A model generated the notes under the pieces. The model did not search any database. It saw only the letters and a program-made list of their open reading frames with translations, and was not told the origin of the DNA. A stretch of 64,000 nucleotides of DNA from Akkermansia muciniphila (GTDB lineage: Bacteria; Verrucomicrobiota; Verrucomicrobiia; Verrucomicrobiales; Akkermansiaceae). How positions within the stretch are numbered: position 1 is the first letter of the stretch; every line of letters starts with the position of its first letter. The translations under genes were made by a program, and so were the position numbers. Positions 55,546 through 64,000 of this stretch are shown piece by piece. Location of the stretch: NCBI GenBank assembly GCA_945890645.1, contig CAMDCV010000019.1, forward strand, positions 16,640-80,639. The letters are read 5' to 3'.

Positions 55546-56000
55546 ATGAAAACCCTGTCTCGATTGCTGCTGATCTTCTTCTTTGCGATAGCCCAGATCC
55601 CTGTGCTACCCGTATTTGCGTTGATGATCGCACAAAGTGACAACGGTCATCGAATATGCCTCTCTGAAGAGGAAGGCGTCGTAAAAATGGTGCTGCGACA
55701 TGATCAAGTTCGCACTCTCACCAAAATGTTTTAGATGTTCTCATTCGCTTGGAAGCGAATAATGATAATACGCAGGATCACGTGATGAACTTTGTTCACT
55801 CGGAGCTGCCGTATGAATCGTTCCGCTCTTCCTTTGATCAAAATGTCCTCGCCTCGTGCGAAGCATGGATCGCGGGCGATGAGATCATCATAGTCATCGG
55901 GGATCAACCGCTAGTGGCGGAAGAAATTCCTATTGATTGGATTCGAGCGGACCACACAAGAGTTCCTCTCGGTCTCACGCAGACGGTAATTCTGGTATAA
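55546..56000 (+). pseudogene. Exported protein of unknown function, with a frameshift
   Basis: A signal peptide (KTLSRLLLIFFFAIAQIPVL) begins a frame that stops at TAG 55732-55734 after HDQVRTLTKMF. A second frame (offset by one base) continues without interruption from about 55722: QNVLDVLIRLEANNDNTQDH and so on to 56000. Joined near 55720, they give one protein of about 150 residues. A single base lost in CTCACCAAAATG explains the break. I see no slippery heptamer for programmed shifting. The product is not recognised. Confidence 0.6.
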
Positions 56001-56096
56001 GAAAAAAGGATATCCCCCGATCTAGGTCAGCGCAAATTCCTGCGTCTGCTTCTGTTTTCGTTCATCATTTTTAATTCTTATTGCACCATTATACCT

Positions 56097-57875
56097 ATGA
56101 AAATTCCAATCTATCTGTCTTCCATTTCTTTATTCCTTACCCTTATTGCCTCACCTGCACAGGCGAGCATTGCCTACGGCAGCATCAACAACTTCGATAC
56201 CGTCAACGACACGGGCAAAGAATGCCACGGTTTTGAAATCGAGCTTGAAGACTGCCGCAGCACTGACATAAGCTATACTTACGACTACAATCATTACGGC
56301 ACCCCGAAAATCACGCAAGATGACTCCGTGGCGGGGCATCCGAAGTGCGTGATCCGATGGGAGAGCAAGCACAACCCCGATGGTTCTTGGGCCTCCTATA
56401 CCGCCATTCCGAGCGGTCCCATTAACCCCACTGACGGCCACCAATTTACCAACCCGAACATCAACTTCGGCGGCGAACACTTCGGCGTCGGATACAACGT
56501 CGCGGTTGGCGCAATCCGCTATCATTGGTTGATTGATGATGGCTTTGGCAACCTGATCCAAGGCGGTGCCGTTCAGGTCTCGACTCCGAGTTTCACCTAT
56601 TACGCGCCCATTGCAGCATAGCCCGGCCTGCCAGCAATACCGGCCCAAGTGCAAGCAGTCATTGAACCACCCGAGCCCCCCGAAGTGCCTGAAAATCCAG
56701 ATATCGAATTTGGCACGGCTGTGTGGGTCAAGGAAATCCGAACCACGACTCACAACAACAATAAAGTAGAACTGCGCGACCTTGTTTCTGACGACCCCGA
56801 TGATACCGATGATGTCAATTGGCGCAACGGCGAGCCCGATGAAATCGAAGTCGAATGGCAAATTCTCCAAGAGGAATTCTCCAAGCCCGACGGTGGCAAT
56901 AACGGCCGCTTGGTCGCCGCTCCCGAAAATCTCGATGATGGTGATGAATTTGTGACCCGTCGCTACGAGTTTTATGAATATGTTGGTCCCATCGACGAAA
57001 ATGGTGAAGCCAAAGCCACAAATGTGGGCCCCGACGATCTCCACGGCGATGGCATCAAGACAATCAACGGCGAGGATATAGATCTTTCTACTATTATCGT
57101 AGTAGGTGAATACAAGGGCGCACAGATGGCTGCCGTAGATGTGGACGGAGGCCTCGGGCTGATCGATCATGTGAGCGAAGGGGAAATTGATGTACCTTAC
57201 ACGGATCGTCGTGTTGTCGTCGCAGGAGCTGCGCCTTTTACAGCAGCCGTCGAAGGACCATTACCCGAAGGCATGGAGTTCAATGCCATTTCAGGCGTTC
57301 TCTCAGGCACTCCCGCCGAGAGTGGCACCTTCCCTTTCAGCGTGACCGTGGATGAAGTCGCGAGTCCGCCGGTGACGAAAAATTACGTGCTTATGATTGC
57401 AGAGGCTAGCGCGGTTTTGCCAGCAACTTACATCGTTGATACTAGTATTTCACCCGCAGCCACCGGTCAAACCACGGGTGACGGTTCCTATGCCCCAGGG
57501 TCGGAAGTATCGCTCCATGCGACGCCCGCACCGGGCTATCGTTTTGAGAACTGGACTGATAATGGCGCGGTTGTCAGCACGAACAGCAGTCACACTTTTG
57601 CGATCGGCGATGTCAATCGCTCGCTTGTCGCGCATTTCGTGGTGGCGGATGTTCCGACACCGATCGAACTGAATCGAGCGCCTGTACCCGGCGTTGCGTT
57701 TTCGTTAGAGTGGTCACTCTTGCCCGCTGGCTGGATCCTAGAGGAAAGCCCCGACCTAAGTCCCACTTCATGGAGAACATCCACGCGCGATGATGCCCCG
57801 CACGACGGTCTGCATCATATCGAAGTAGCGGAACCCGCCCCACAGAAACTGTTCTTCCGTTTGAAGAAACCATGA
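56097..57875 (+). pseudogene. Secreted Ig/InlB-repeat protein, interrupted by an in-frame TAG
   Basis: The first part (174 codons, with a signal peptide ending near AQAS) is a domain that reads AYGSINNFDTVNDTGKECHG and so on, a type I recall from verrucomicrobial and proteobacterial secreted proteins. A TAG at 56619-56621 follows YYAPIAA, but the same frame continues (PGLPAIPAQVQAVIEPPEPP, WVKEIRTTTHNNNKVELRDL) to 57875. The rest holds a putative Ig domain (LPEGMEFNAISGVLSGTPAE), an InlB-type B-repeat (SYAPGSEVSLHATPAPGYRF) and a C-terminal LPAGWILEESPDL...FFRLKKP. Read through, the protein would have 592 codons. The stop falls in a proline-rich linker between domains. Confidence 0.7.
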
Positions 57876-57889
57876 TTCACACAATGAGA

Positions 57890-57918
57890 CGCCTCGCGAC
57901 CGATCAGGTGGCGAGGCG
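57890..57918. other. Hairpin between convergent genes
   Basis: CGCCTCGC (57890-57897) pairs perfectly with GCGAGGCG (57911-57918) around a 13-base loop. It lies between the ends of two convergent genes and could stop transcription from either side, but no T run follows it. Confidence 0.6.
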
Positions 57919-57943
57919 CTCATGCAAGATACTTCAGGGTTTA

Positions 57944-58930
57944 TTACTCCGAGAAAATACTGCTAAGTCCCCCGACGACACCGCCCTGCTCCTGACGTCC
58001 GCCGGCCGCGCCGACGATGCGTGCCGCCATGCGTCCGAAGGGCAGGCTTTGCAGCCACACCGTGCCGTGACCCTGCAAGGTCGCGAGGAATAATCCTTCG
58101 CCGCCGAATACCATCGACTTGAGATTACCCGCACGCTCAATGGAGTAATTGATGCTGCTGGTGAAAGCGACGAGGCAACCGGTATCGACAAATAGTTTTT
58201 CGCCTTTCAATTCCTTGCGGATCACCATGCCACCGGCGTGAATGAAGGCCATACCGTCGCCGTTAAGGCGTTGGAGAATGAAGCCTTCACCACCGAAGAA
58301 TCCCGCGCCAAGTTTTTTATTGAATGCCATCCCGATCTGCGTACCCATCGCTGCGCACAGGAATGCGTCGCGCTGGCAGAGCAGTTCGCCACCCATTTGC
58401 GAAAGATCTACTGGTATAATCGTGCCGGGATAAGGCGAGGCAAAAGCCACTGCTTTTTTGCCCGCGCCACGATTAGTGAAATGCGTCATAAATAACGACT
58501 CACCTGTCAAGGCGCGTTTACCGACCTGCATGAGTTTGCCCATGAAGCCTGTGTCCGGTGTGGAGCCATCGCCCATCTTCGTTTCGAAAGCGATACCGTC
58601 TTCCATGTAGTTCATCGCACCAGCCTCCGCGATCACTGTTTCGTTTGGATCGAGCTCAATCTCTACCATTTGCATGCTCTCGCCGAGAATAGTGAAATCG
58701 ATTTCATGGGAGCGCTTGCCTGCAATTCCCGGAATCGGTGGTGGTGGCGGTGCTTGAGAGATGGGAAAAAGCTGTGGTAAAACTTGACCCGCAGGTTGCC
58801 ACTCAGTCATGCCGGTTTTCCAGACAAAGGTTTCTGCCTTAAGTGTACCGTTCTCCACCAGCTCGACGAGATTTTCCTCCGCCGTGCTGCCATTGCTGCC
58901 CGAGGGCGTGTGATAATGCCACTGTGTCAT
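57944..58930 (-). CDS. AIM24/TIGR00266 family protein with N-terminal GYF_2 domain
   Basis: The 328-residue protein has an N-terminal GYF_2 domain ([20 protein letters not shown]...[13 protein letters not shown]), a proline-rich linker (APPPPPIPG) and the AIM24/TIGR00266 beta-helical domain ([60 protein letters not shown]). GYF_2 suggests binding of proline-rich or membrane proteins; the AIM24 domain is linked to mitochondrial integrity in eukaryotes but has no known bacterial reaction. The start is the ATG at 58930. Confidence 0.85.
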   Translation of the reverse strand: MTQWHYHTPSGSNGSTAEENLVELVENGTLKAETFVWKTGMTEWQPAGQVLPQLFPISQAPPPPPIPGIAGKRSHEIDFTILGESMQMVEIELDPNETVIAEAGAMNYMEDGIAFETKMGDGSTPDTGFMGKLMQVGKRALTGESLFMTHFTNRGAGKKAVAFASPYPGTIIPVDLSQMGGELLCQRDAFLCAAMGTQIGMAFNKKLGAGFFGGEGFILQRLNGDGMAFIHAGGMVIRKELKGEKLFVDTGCLVAFTSSINYSIERAGNLKSMVFGGEGLFLATLQGHGTVWLQSLPFGRMAARIVGAAGGRQEQGGVVGGLSSIFSE

Positions 58931-59028
58931 GGCGAGGAAGTTAGCCATTTTTACCGCCTTCGCAACGGAAATTTTATGACAGCTTGCTCACGATGTTAAA
59001 GGTTACAAATGAACTGCCTAGCAGTCAT

Positions 59029-59649
59029 TCAGCCCCGTAATGCCTGATGACGACGCCAGGCCGATTGATCGGGCTGCAGGATATGTTGCAAGGGGGCTTC
59101 CCATGCATTCGTAAGTAGTAAAATTTTTTCTAACAAAAACAGCGATGCCACAGAGTCAAAGAGTGCGTCATGCCATTGTCGGCTCGGGCACGCAGTTTGC
59201 ACCTGCTCCGTAAGCTGCAAGGCATCGCACAAAACACCGAGCGAATGATCCGTCCACTGTGGCCATGTCGCACGCGCCAGCAAGAGCGTATCCACCCACG
59301 GACCGAAACCGTGTCCGGGAAACGCACGCAGAAATTTTTTCTCTGTCCCCTTGCCATGGGCAACGATAACGCGCTCATGCAGATGCTCTTTCACGACTGG
59401 CCACAGCGAAAGCAAAGTCGGTGCCTCGGCCAAGTCTGCCACAGCGATCCCATGCACCTTTTGGGCGCCCCAGGTAATGCTTTGTGTGGTGTGCAGAAAC
59501 GATACAAACGACTCTCCCAATCCGACTTCGGGCATCCAGCGCGCGATCCCGATTTGAATCGGCACGTCCGTTGAACCCGTTGCCATCCCTGCCGATTCGA
59601 AATCGATCGCAGTGAAGGAATGTTGCGCAATGGGTGTATTCAATGACAT
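59029..59649 (-). CDS. DEDDh 3'-5' exonuclease, DnaQ-like
   Basis: The 206-residue protein has the exonuclease motifs of the DnaQ family: FTAIDFESAG (acidic pair), an ExoII site VIVAHGKGTEKKFL in which the usual asparagine and aspartate are replaced, and WHDALFDSVASLFL with the histidine and last aspartate. The changed ExoII stretch may reduce or alter activity. Possible roles are proofreading or RNA trimming. The ATG at 59649 is chosen; the longer open frame is not supported. Confidence 0.78.
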   Translation of the reverse strand: MSLNTPIAQHSFTAIDFESAGMATGSTDVPIQIGIARWMPEVGLGESFVSFLHTTQSITWGAQKVHGIAVADLAEAPTLLSLWPVVKEHLHERVIVAHGKGTEKKFLRAFPGHGFGPWVDTLLLARATWPQWTDHSLGVLCDALQLTEQVQTACPSRQWHDALFDSVASLFLLEKILLLTNAWEAPLQHILQPDQSAWRRHQALRG

Positions 59650-59756
59650 GTGGCGCGCGCGAGAATAGCAGACATCACAGGAAAATCCATCGCAGAAAGC
59701 CGGAGAAATTTTGGTTCGCAATAGCACCTGCTCTTGGTTAGAATACGGACACGATT

Positions 59757-60596
59757 ATGCGCAAGATCCTCCGCAAATTCCTAATTGGCTTATTAGTGGT
59801 TTTGTGCCTGCCGATGGTGGCCTTAGTATCGTGCCAACATAAACTCATTTATTTCCCGCGTCCCTATCCCGCAACTCATGATGCGCAATGGACAAAAGAG
59901 ACGCCTGGCAAGGTGCTGCGATTCAAGACTTCCGCCGGACAACAACAGGCATATTTTTTCCGCGGCCGCGCGAACGCGAAACCGGAACGTTTGTGGCTCG
60001 TCTGCGGGGGCAATGGAACGCTGGCGACAGAGTGGACGGAGTTCATGAAAAATGACGCGCCGCCCGAAGATGCCTATCTACTCGTCGACTACCCCGGCTA
60101 TGGTGCGAATGAAGGTGCTGCCAATCCCGCTGCGATCCGCGAGTCGCTACGCCAAGCCTTACCGCTCGCCGCCGCGGAACTTCAGTGGGATGAAAAAACC
60201 CGTCAACAACGCACGCGTATCTTTGGTCATAGCCTCGGTTGTGCGGTGGCATTGATCGGCGCAGAGGAATTCTCCCTCAATCGCGGCGTTTTACTCGCAC
60301 CATTTACCAGTACCATGGACATGACCAAGGAAGTTATCGGCGTAAATGTCGGCTTCCTCGTCACGCATCGCTACGATAACAAAAAAATTATGCAATCGAT
60401 AGCCAAGCAGCCTGACTCAAAAATGTACATTTTCCATGGGCAGTCCGATGGCATCATCCCCGCTAGTATGTCTTCCTCATTGCATGCCATTTCGCCACAA
60501 CAATTTCCTCTCACACTGTGCGAAAAATCCGGCCATAACGACCTCCAGGATCAGCAAACCAAAGCCATAGTCCACGCGATGAAGGCAGTCCAATAA
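59757..60596 (+). CDS. Lipoprotein-like alpha/beta hydrolase
   Basis: The 279-residue protein has an N-terminal hydrophobic segment ending in a lipobox-like LVSCQHKLIYFP, then an alpha/beta hydrolase domain: the nucleophile elbow GHSLGCAVAL, the acid in FHGQSDGIIPA and the catalytic histidine in KSGHNDLQ. The YFPRPYPATHD stretch is typical of membrane-anchored esterases of this kind. The substrate is unknown. It ends three bases before rfbB. Confidence 0.85.
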   Translation: MRKILRKFLIGLLVVLCLPMVALVSCQHKLIYFPRPYPATHDAQWTKETPGKVLRFKTSAGQQQAYFFRGRANAKPERLWLVCGGNGTLATEWTEFMKNDAPPEDAYLLVDYPGYGANEGAANPAAIRESLRQALPLAAAELQWDEKTRQQRTRIFGHSLGCAVALIGAEEFSLNRGVLLAPFTSTMDMTKEVIGVNVGFLVTHRYDNKKIMQSIAKQPDSKMYIFHGQSDGIIPASMSSSLHAISPQQFPLTLCEKSGHNDLQDQQTKAIVHAMKAVQ

Positions 60597-60599
60597 TCG

Positions 60600-61673
60600 A
60601 TGAATTCACACCCGCCCACAGTCCTGATCACCGGTGGTGCCGGCTTTATCGGCTCGAATCTGGTGATGCATTTGCTCGCGCACAGCGACTGGCGCATCGT
60701 GACGCTCGATGCATTAACTTACGCCGGAAATCTCGAAGCTTGGGACGAGCTATTCACTCATCCGCGTCACCACTTCGTGCACGGGAACATTACCGATGCC
60801 GCCTTACTCAAACATCTCCTGCAAGAGCATCGTCCGCAAGCCGTGATGCATCTCGCGGCCGAGTCACATGTCGATCGCTCCATCGATGGTCCGTCGGTTT
60901 TCGTACAAACAAACGTCTGCGGCACAGCGATTTTGTTAGAGCAATGCTTGCATTACTGGCAACAGCTCGCGCTGCCCGATCAAAAATGCTTCCGCTTGCT
61001 GCATTTGTCCACCGATGAAGTGCACGGCTCGCTATCACCTGATGATCCCCCTTTCACCGAGAGCACACGCTACGCACCGCGATCCCCCTACTCCGCCACA
61101 AAAGCTGCGGCCGATCACCTCGTGCGCGCGTGGTATCACACCTATGGATTTCCCAGCATCGTTGCCAATGCTTCGAACAACTACGGCCCACGGCAATTTC
61201 CCGAAAAATTGATCCCGCTCGCTATCGTCAAGATGCTGCAAGACGAGCCCATTCCTCTCTATGGCGATGGCTCGCAAATCCGCGATTGGCTACACGTTCA
61301 CGACCACTGCCGCGCGCTTCAACAAATCCTCGAACACGGAAAAATCGGTGAATCCTACGTCATCGGCACAGGCATCGAGACAACCAACAGCACCGTGCTT
61401 CACACGCTATGTGAGTTGATGGATGAAATGCACCCGCGCTCTGATGGACGATCACACACGGAAACGATCACGCCAGTCAGCGACCGCCCCGGTCACGACC
61501 AACGTTACGCGGTCGATGCTTCCTACTTGCGCTGCTCACTCGGATGGCAACCGCAATTTGATCTTACCCAAGGCCTTCGCGAAACCATCGCTTGGTATCT
61601 CGATCACCCAGAGTGGTGGCAGAATATCCTCGCCCATCGTTATGCGATGGAACGCCTCGGCCAGTTGCCCTAA
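60600..61673 (+). CDS. rfbB: dTDP-glucose 4,6-dehydratase
   Basis: RfbB converts dTDP-glucose to dTDP-4-keto-6-deoxyglucose, the step leading to dTDP-rhamnose and other deoxysugars of surface polysaccharides. The 357-residue protein has the NAD motif GGAGFIGSNLV, LAAESHVDRSIDGPSVF, the catalytic STDEVHGSL (usually DEVYG) and the YSATKAAADHL tyrosine and lysine. NNYGPRQFPEKLIPL is also diagnostic. The other rhamnose genes (rfbA, rfbC, rfbD) are not nearby. Confidence 0.93.
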   Translation: MNSHPPTVLITGGAGFIGSNLVMHLLAHSDWRIVTLDALTYAGNLEAWDELFTHPRHHFVHGNITDAALLKHLLQEHRPQAVMHLAAESHVDRSIDGPSVFVQTNVCGTAILLEQCLHYWQQLALPDQKCFRLLHLSTDEVHGSLSPDDPPFTESTRYAPRSPYSATKAAADHLVRAWYHTYGFPSIVANASNNYGPRQFPEKLIPLAIVKMLQDEPIPLYGDGSQIRDWLHVHDHCRALQQILEHGKIGESYVIGTGIETTNSTVLHTLCELMDEMHPRSDGRSHTETITPVSDRPGHDQRYAVDASYLRCSLGWQPQFDLTQGLRETIAWYLDHPEWWQNILAHRYAMERLGQLP

Positions 61674-61765
61674 CGGAACCACCTGCTGTGACGGTTTCGT
61701 CACACGCGCTCACTCGTCGCCCGCACCGCTTATGCCATGCTGCGAAAAGACGCGAGAAAATACTT

Positions 61766-63685
61766 ATGCGCATCGACATTATCACCGATACCTTTGCTCC
61801 CGATATCAATGGCGTAGCGATGACCCTCGGTCGGCTCAGCGCCGGACTCATCAGCAGCGGCCACCGCGTCACCGTCATTTGCTCTGGCGATCAATCCACT
61901 TCAAGCACCAGCATCTCTGCGATTCCCTTGCCCGGTTACAAAGAGGTGCGCATCGGTTTACCCGGCCCATTCAAACTGCGCAAGCGCTGGCTAAAAAAAC
62001 GTCCGGATGTGATTTATGTCGCGACCGAAAGCCCACTCGGCATTTCTGCGGTCAGTGTCGCTTCAGGGCTCGGTATCCCCGTCACCACCGGCTTTCACAC
62101 AAATTTCCATGAATACATGGAGCAATACAAACTCAAGGCCCTGCAACCGGCAGCCATGAGCTACTTGCGCCACATTCATAGCCGCGCTCACGCGACGATG
62201 GCACCGAGCCAAGAAGTCATCGACATGCTCCAACGCGAGGGCATCAAGCACACACACCTTCTTGGGCGCGGGGTCGATACACAATTGTTCTCACCCGCCC
62301 GACGCGATGAAGCACTCCGCACCTCATGGGATGCCACGCCTGATGCGCCGGTGTTTTTGATCGTCGGTCGAGTCGCTGCGGAAAAAAATATCCCACTCGC
62401 CATGCGCGCGTTTGAAGCTGTCCACCAAGCGAATCCGCAAGCGCGATTTGTCGTCGTTGGCGATGGCCCCGTGCGCGAGGCTTGGCAAAAAGCGCAACCG
62501 TGGGTTCACTTCGCCGGCATGCAGCGTGGCGAGGATCTCGGCAAACACTACGCTTCTGCTGATGTGTTGCTTTTCCCCAGCGAGACAGAAACCTTTGGCA
62601 ATGTCATTCTCGAAGGCATGGCCAGTGGGCTCGTGACCATTGCCTACGATTATGCGGCTGCTGCGCAGCACATAATCCATCGTCAAAATGGTCTCAAAGC
62701 TCCCAAAGGCAACGAAGCCGCCTGGCTCGAAGAAGTCCTTTCCTGCACTGATCTGAAAGCCCTGCAATCGATTCGCGAAAAAGCCCGCATCACCAGTCAG
62801 GAACTCTCGTGGGATCGCATCGTCGAACGCTTCGAGTCCATTCTCGCCACCAGCGCGCGCACGCGACAGCCGATGTTCGATGGCCAAGGCAAACGTCTTA
62901 AGCCCGAAAAATTTTCCTGTCGCACGGTTTTCATGTCGGACATCCATCTCGGCACACCCGAGTGCAAAGCCGATGAAGTCGTGAGTTTTCTCAAGCACCT
63001 GCGCTGTGAAACGCTAGTCCTCAATGGCGATATCATCGATGGTTGGGCGCTGCGCCGTGGCACACGTTGGCAAAACCGCCACAGTCGCGTGATCCGCACC
63101 ATCCTCAAAAAGATGGAGAAGGAAAGCACCGAGGTCATCTACCTGCGCGGCAACCACGATGACATCCTCGAACGTTTCTTGCCACTCACCTTCGGCTCGA
63201 TTCGCATCGTCAAAGAATACATCCACCGCAGTCCCCAAGGGAAACGCTACCTCGTCATCCATGGCGATGGTTTTGATAGCGTCGCCACCAATCACCGTTG
63301 GCTCGCCATGCTTGGTGCCTTCGGTTACGATAGTCTGCTAGCTTTGAATCGCGTCTATAACAAGTGGCGCACTTTCATCGGCAAGGATTATTACTCCGTC
63401 AGCAAAGCCATCAAAGGCAAGGTCAAGTCTGCGGTATCCTTCGTCGACAAATACGAAGTGCAATTGCAAAAACTCGCCCACCAGCGCGAGTGCGAAGGCA
63501 TCATCTGCGGCCACATTCACACCCCCGCCGACAAGCAAGTCGAAGACATCCATTACCTCAACTCCGGCGACTGGGTCGAAAGCCTTAGCGCCATCATCGA
63601 ACACCATGATGGCCGCATGGAGCTAGTGACCTATCAAGAATTTATGCACCGCATCGCCGATGAAATGCATGATTCCGCCGTGTAG
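61766..63685 (+). CDS. Glycosyltransferase fused to an LpxH-like metallophosphoesterase
   Basis: The 639-residue protein joins two enzymes. Residues 1-365 are a GT4-type glycosyltransferase (ITDTFAPDINGVAMTLGRLS, IVGRVAAEKNIPLAM, LFPSETETFGNVILEGMASG). Residues 386-639 are a metallophosphoesterase of the UDP-2,3-diacylglucosamine pyrophosphatase (LpxH) type: FMSDIHLGTPECKAD, LVLNGDIIDGW, YLRGNHDD, VIHGDGFDSV and GHIHTPAD hold the metal ligands. The start is the ATG at 61766, because the upstream part overlaps rfbB. A single polypeptide suggests that the two reactions act on one lipid or sugar intermediate; this is inference. Confidence 0.92.
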   Translation: MRIDIITDTFAPDINGVAMTLGRLSAGLISSGHRVTVICSGDQSTSSTSISAIPLPGYKEVRIGLPGPFKLRKRWLKKRPDVIYVATESPLGISAVSVASGLGIPVTTGFHTNFHEYMEQYKLKALQPAAMSYLRHIHSRAHATMAPSQEVIDMLQREGIKHTHLLGRGVDTQLFSPARRDEALRTSWDATPDAPVFLIVGRVAAEKNIPLAMRAFEAVHQANPQARFVVVGDGPVREAWQKAQPWVHFAGMQRGEDLGKHYASADVLLFPSETETFGNVILEGMASGLVTIAYDYAAAAQHIIHRQNGLKAPKGNEAAWLEEVLSCTDLKALQSIREKARITSQELSWDRIVERFESILATSARTRQPMFDGQGKRLKPEKFSCRTVFMSDIHLGTPECKADEVVSFLKHLRCETLVLNGDIIDGWALRRGTRWQNRHSRVIRTILKKMEKESTEVIYLRGNHDDILERFLPLTFGSIRIVKEYIHRSPQGKRYLVIHGDGFDSVATNHRWLAMLGAFGYDSLLALNRVYNKWRTFIGKDYYSVSKAIKGKVKSAVSFVDKYEVQLQKLAHQRECEGIICGHIHTPADKQVEDIHYLNSGDWVESLSAIIEHHDGRMELVTYQEFMHRIADEMHDSAV

Positions 63686-63784
63686 AAATGAGTTAGATTG
63701 ATTATCGGTATTTGAATCTCGATAGTCCAGAATCCAAAAGACTCTCGAATTCTTGATACATTCCCATTACAAAACTCATCAGAT

Positions 63785-63818
63785 AAAAAAATGCCCGCCG
63801 GAAATCACCGACGGACAT
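63785..63818 (-). terminator. Terminator for a minus-strand gene at the right edge
   Basis: Read on the minus strand, ATGTCCGTCGG (63818-63808) pairs with CCGGCGGGCAT (63801-63791), with two G-U pairs, and is followed by a T run (63791-63785). The G-U pairs form only on the minus-strand RNA, which gives its direction. Confidence 0.75.
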
Positions 63819-63851
63819 TGAGAAATTTTGACAAAAAATATCAGAGCTTAT

Positions 63852-64000
63852 TTAAGGCTTGCTGAAAAAGTTTAAAACCGATTTCAGCATAGTGAGCAAT
63901 TTAGATTTTTCTGGCTCTGCGGCCTGGGTGACGTTGATGGAAATGATTCGTGTGCATACTCTTTCTTTGCTTGGGCGCTGGGTGGCATCGCCCAGCTGAG
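63852..64000 (-). CDS. C-terminal end of a minus-strand gene cut by the window
   Basis: An open frame enters from the right edge and ends in TAA at 63854-63852. Its last residues are INVTQAAEPEKSKLLTMLKS, then VLNFFSKP. The product is not recognised. A minus-strand terminator 34 bases downstream supports a real gene end here. Confidence 0.45.
   Translation of the reverse strand, partial: QLGDATQRPSKERVCTRIISINVTQAAEPEKSKLLTMLKSVLNFFSKP

Noticed and set aside
55720..55735. Programmed ribosomal frameshift
   Set aside because: No slippery heptamer in the right phase and no clear downstream structure, so a mutation or sequence error is simpler.
61592..61765. Upstream extension of the glycosyltransferase fusion
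   Set aside because: It overlaps the end of rfbB and has no protein-like features; the ATG at 61766 starts with a conserved GT4 sequence.
1..64000. tRNA and rRNA genes
   Set aside because: Reading both strands by eye I found no cloverleaf with a T-loop motif and no rRNA sequence; a dedicated tRNA search could still find one.

Overview
The window is a contiguous bacterial chromosome segment of moderate GC content. It most likely comes from a member of the Verrucomicrobiota (Planctomycetota-Verrucomicrobiota-Chlamydiota group). The reasons are a paired PSD1-type cytochrome and DUF1501 protein, a lysine/alanine-rich histone H1-like protein, a secreted Ig/InlB-repeat protein of a type I associate with that phylum, GH78 and glucoamylase-like enzymes, and the near absence of Shine-Dalgarno motifs. 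I saw no rRNA, tRNA or CRISPR array.

Layout. 1-502: the end of a sigma-70 factor with a strong terminator. 629-9929 (minus strand): an accessory, defence-island-like block. It holds a broken secreted protein gene, two small conserved genes, a two-gene cassette with a DUF488 fusion protein, a small membrane protein, a type III restriction-modification locus whose res gene has an in-frame stop, and a 235-residue protein of unknown function preceded by a 21-bp tandem-repeat array (9988-10302). 10698-20921: mixed small genes, a CPBP protease, a cytochrome oxidase accessory cluster (ccoG, a small membrane protein, a TauE/SafE-like protein), an NlpC/P60 hydrolase, a toxin-antitoxin pair with an apparently leaderless promoter, a peroxiredoxin, an oxidoreductase and small membrane or lipoproteins. 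21141-23595: dapF-dapA-dapB (lysine and meso-diaminopimelate synthesis), convergent with a large PD-(D/E)XK nuclease. 26506-34696: a rhamnosidase, an FAD oxidoreductase, a PSD1 cytochrome and a DUF1501 protein, probably used in polysaccharide catabolism. 34841-39203: a fatty-acid-hydroxylase-like protein, a MATE exporter, and thrB-thrC.

39174-39993 holds a REP-associated tyrosine transposase gene bracketed by REP elements. One REP supplies the C-terminus of ThrC, and an identical copy of another sits in frame inside the FAD oxidoreductase gene 9 kb away. 39971-46413: DUF2891, aldo-keto reductase, deoC, a polytopic membrane protein, a glucoamylase-like protein and the histone-like gene. 46554-55475: mostly housekeeping genes (gluQ, mrp, msrB, mtnP, a TPR protein, a chorismate-binding enzyme, glnD, a VF530 protein). 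55546-57875: two damaged genes for exported proteins. 57944-63685: AIM24-like protein, DEDDh exonuclease, alpha/beta hydrolase, rfbB and a glycosyltransferase-metallophosphoesterase fusion. The right end has a minus-strand terminator and the tail of a cut-off gene.

Four genes are interrupted (in-frame TAA twice, TAG once, one frameshift). All four are accessory genes, and the conserved housekeeping genes are intact, which favours real decay over random sequence error. The strongest candidates for new biology are the DUF488 cassette, the 21-bp array, the REP/RAYT insertions into coding sequence and the leaderless operator-promoter of the toxin-antitoxin pair.
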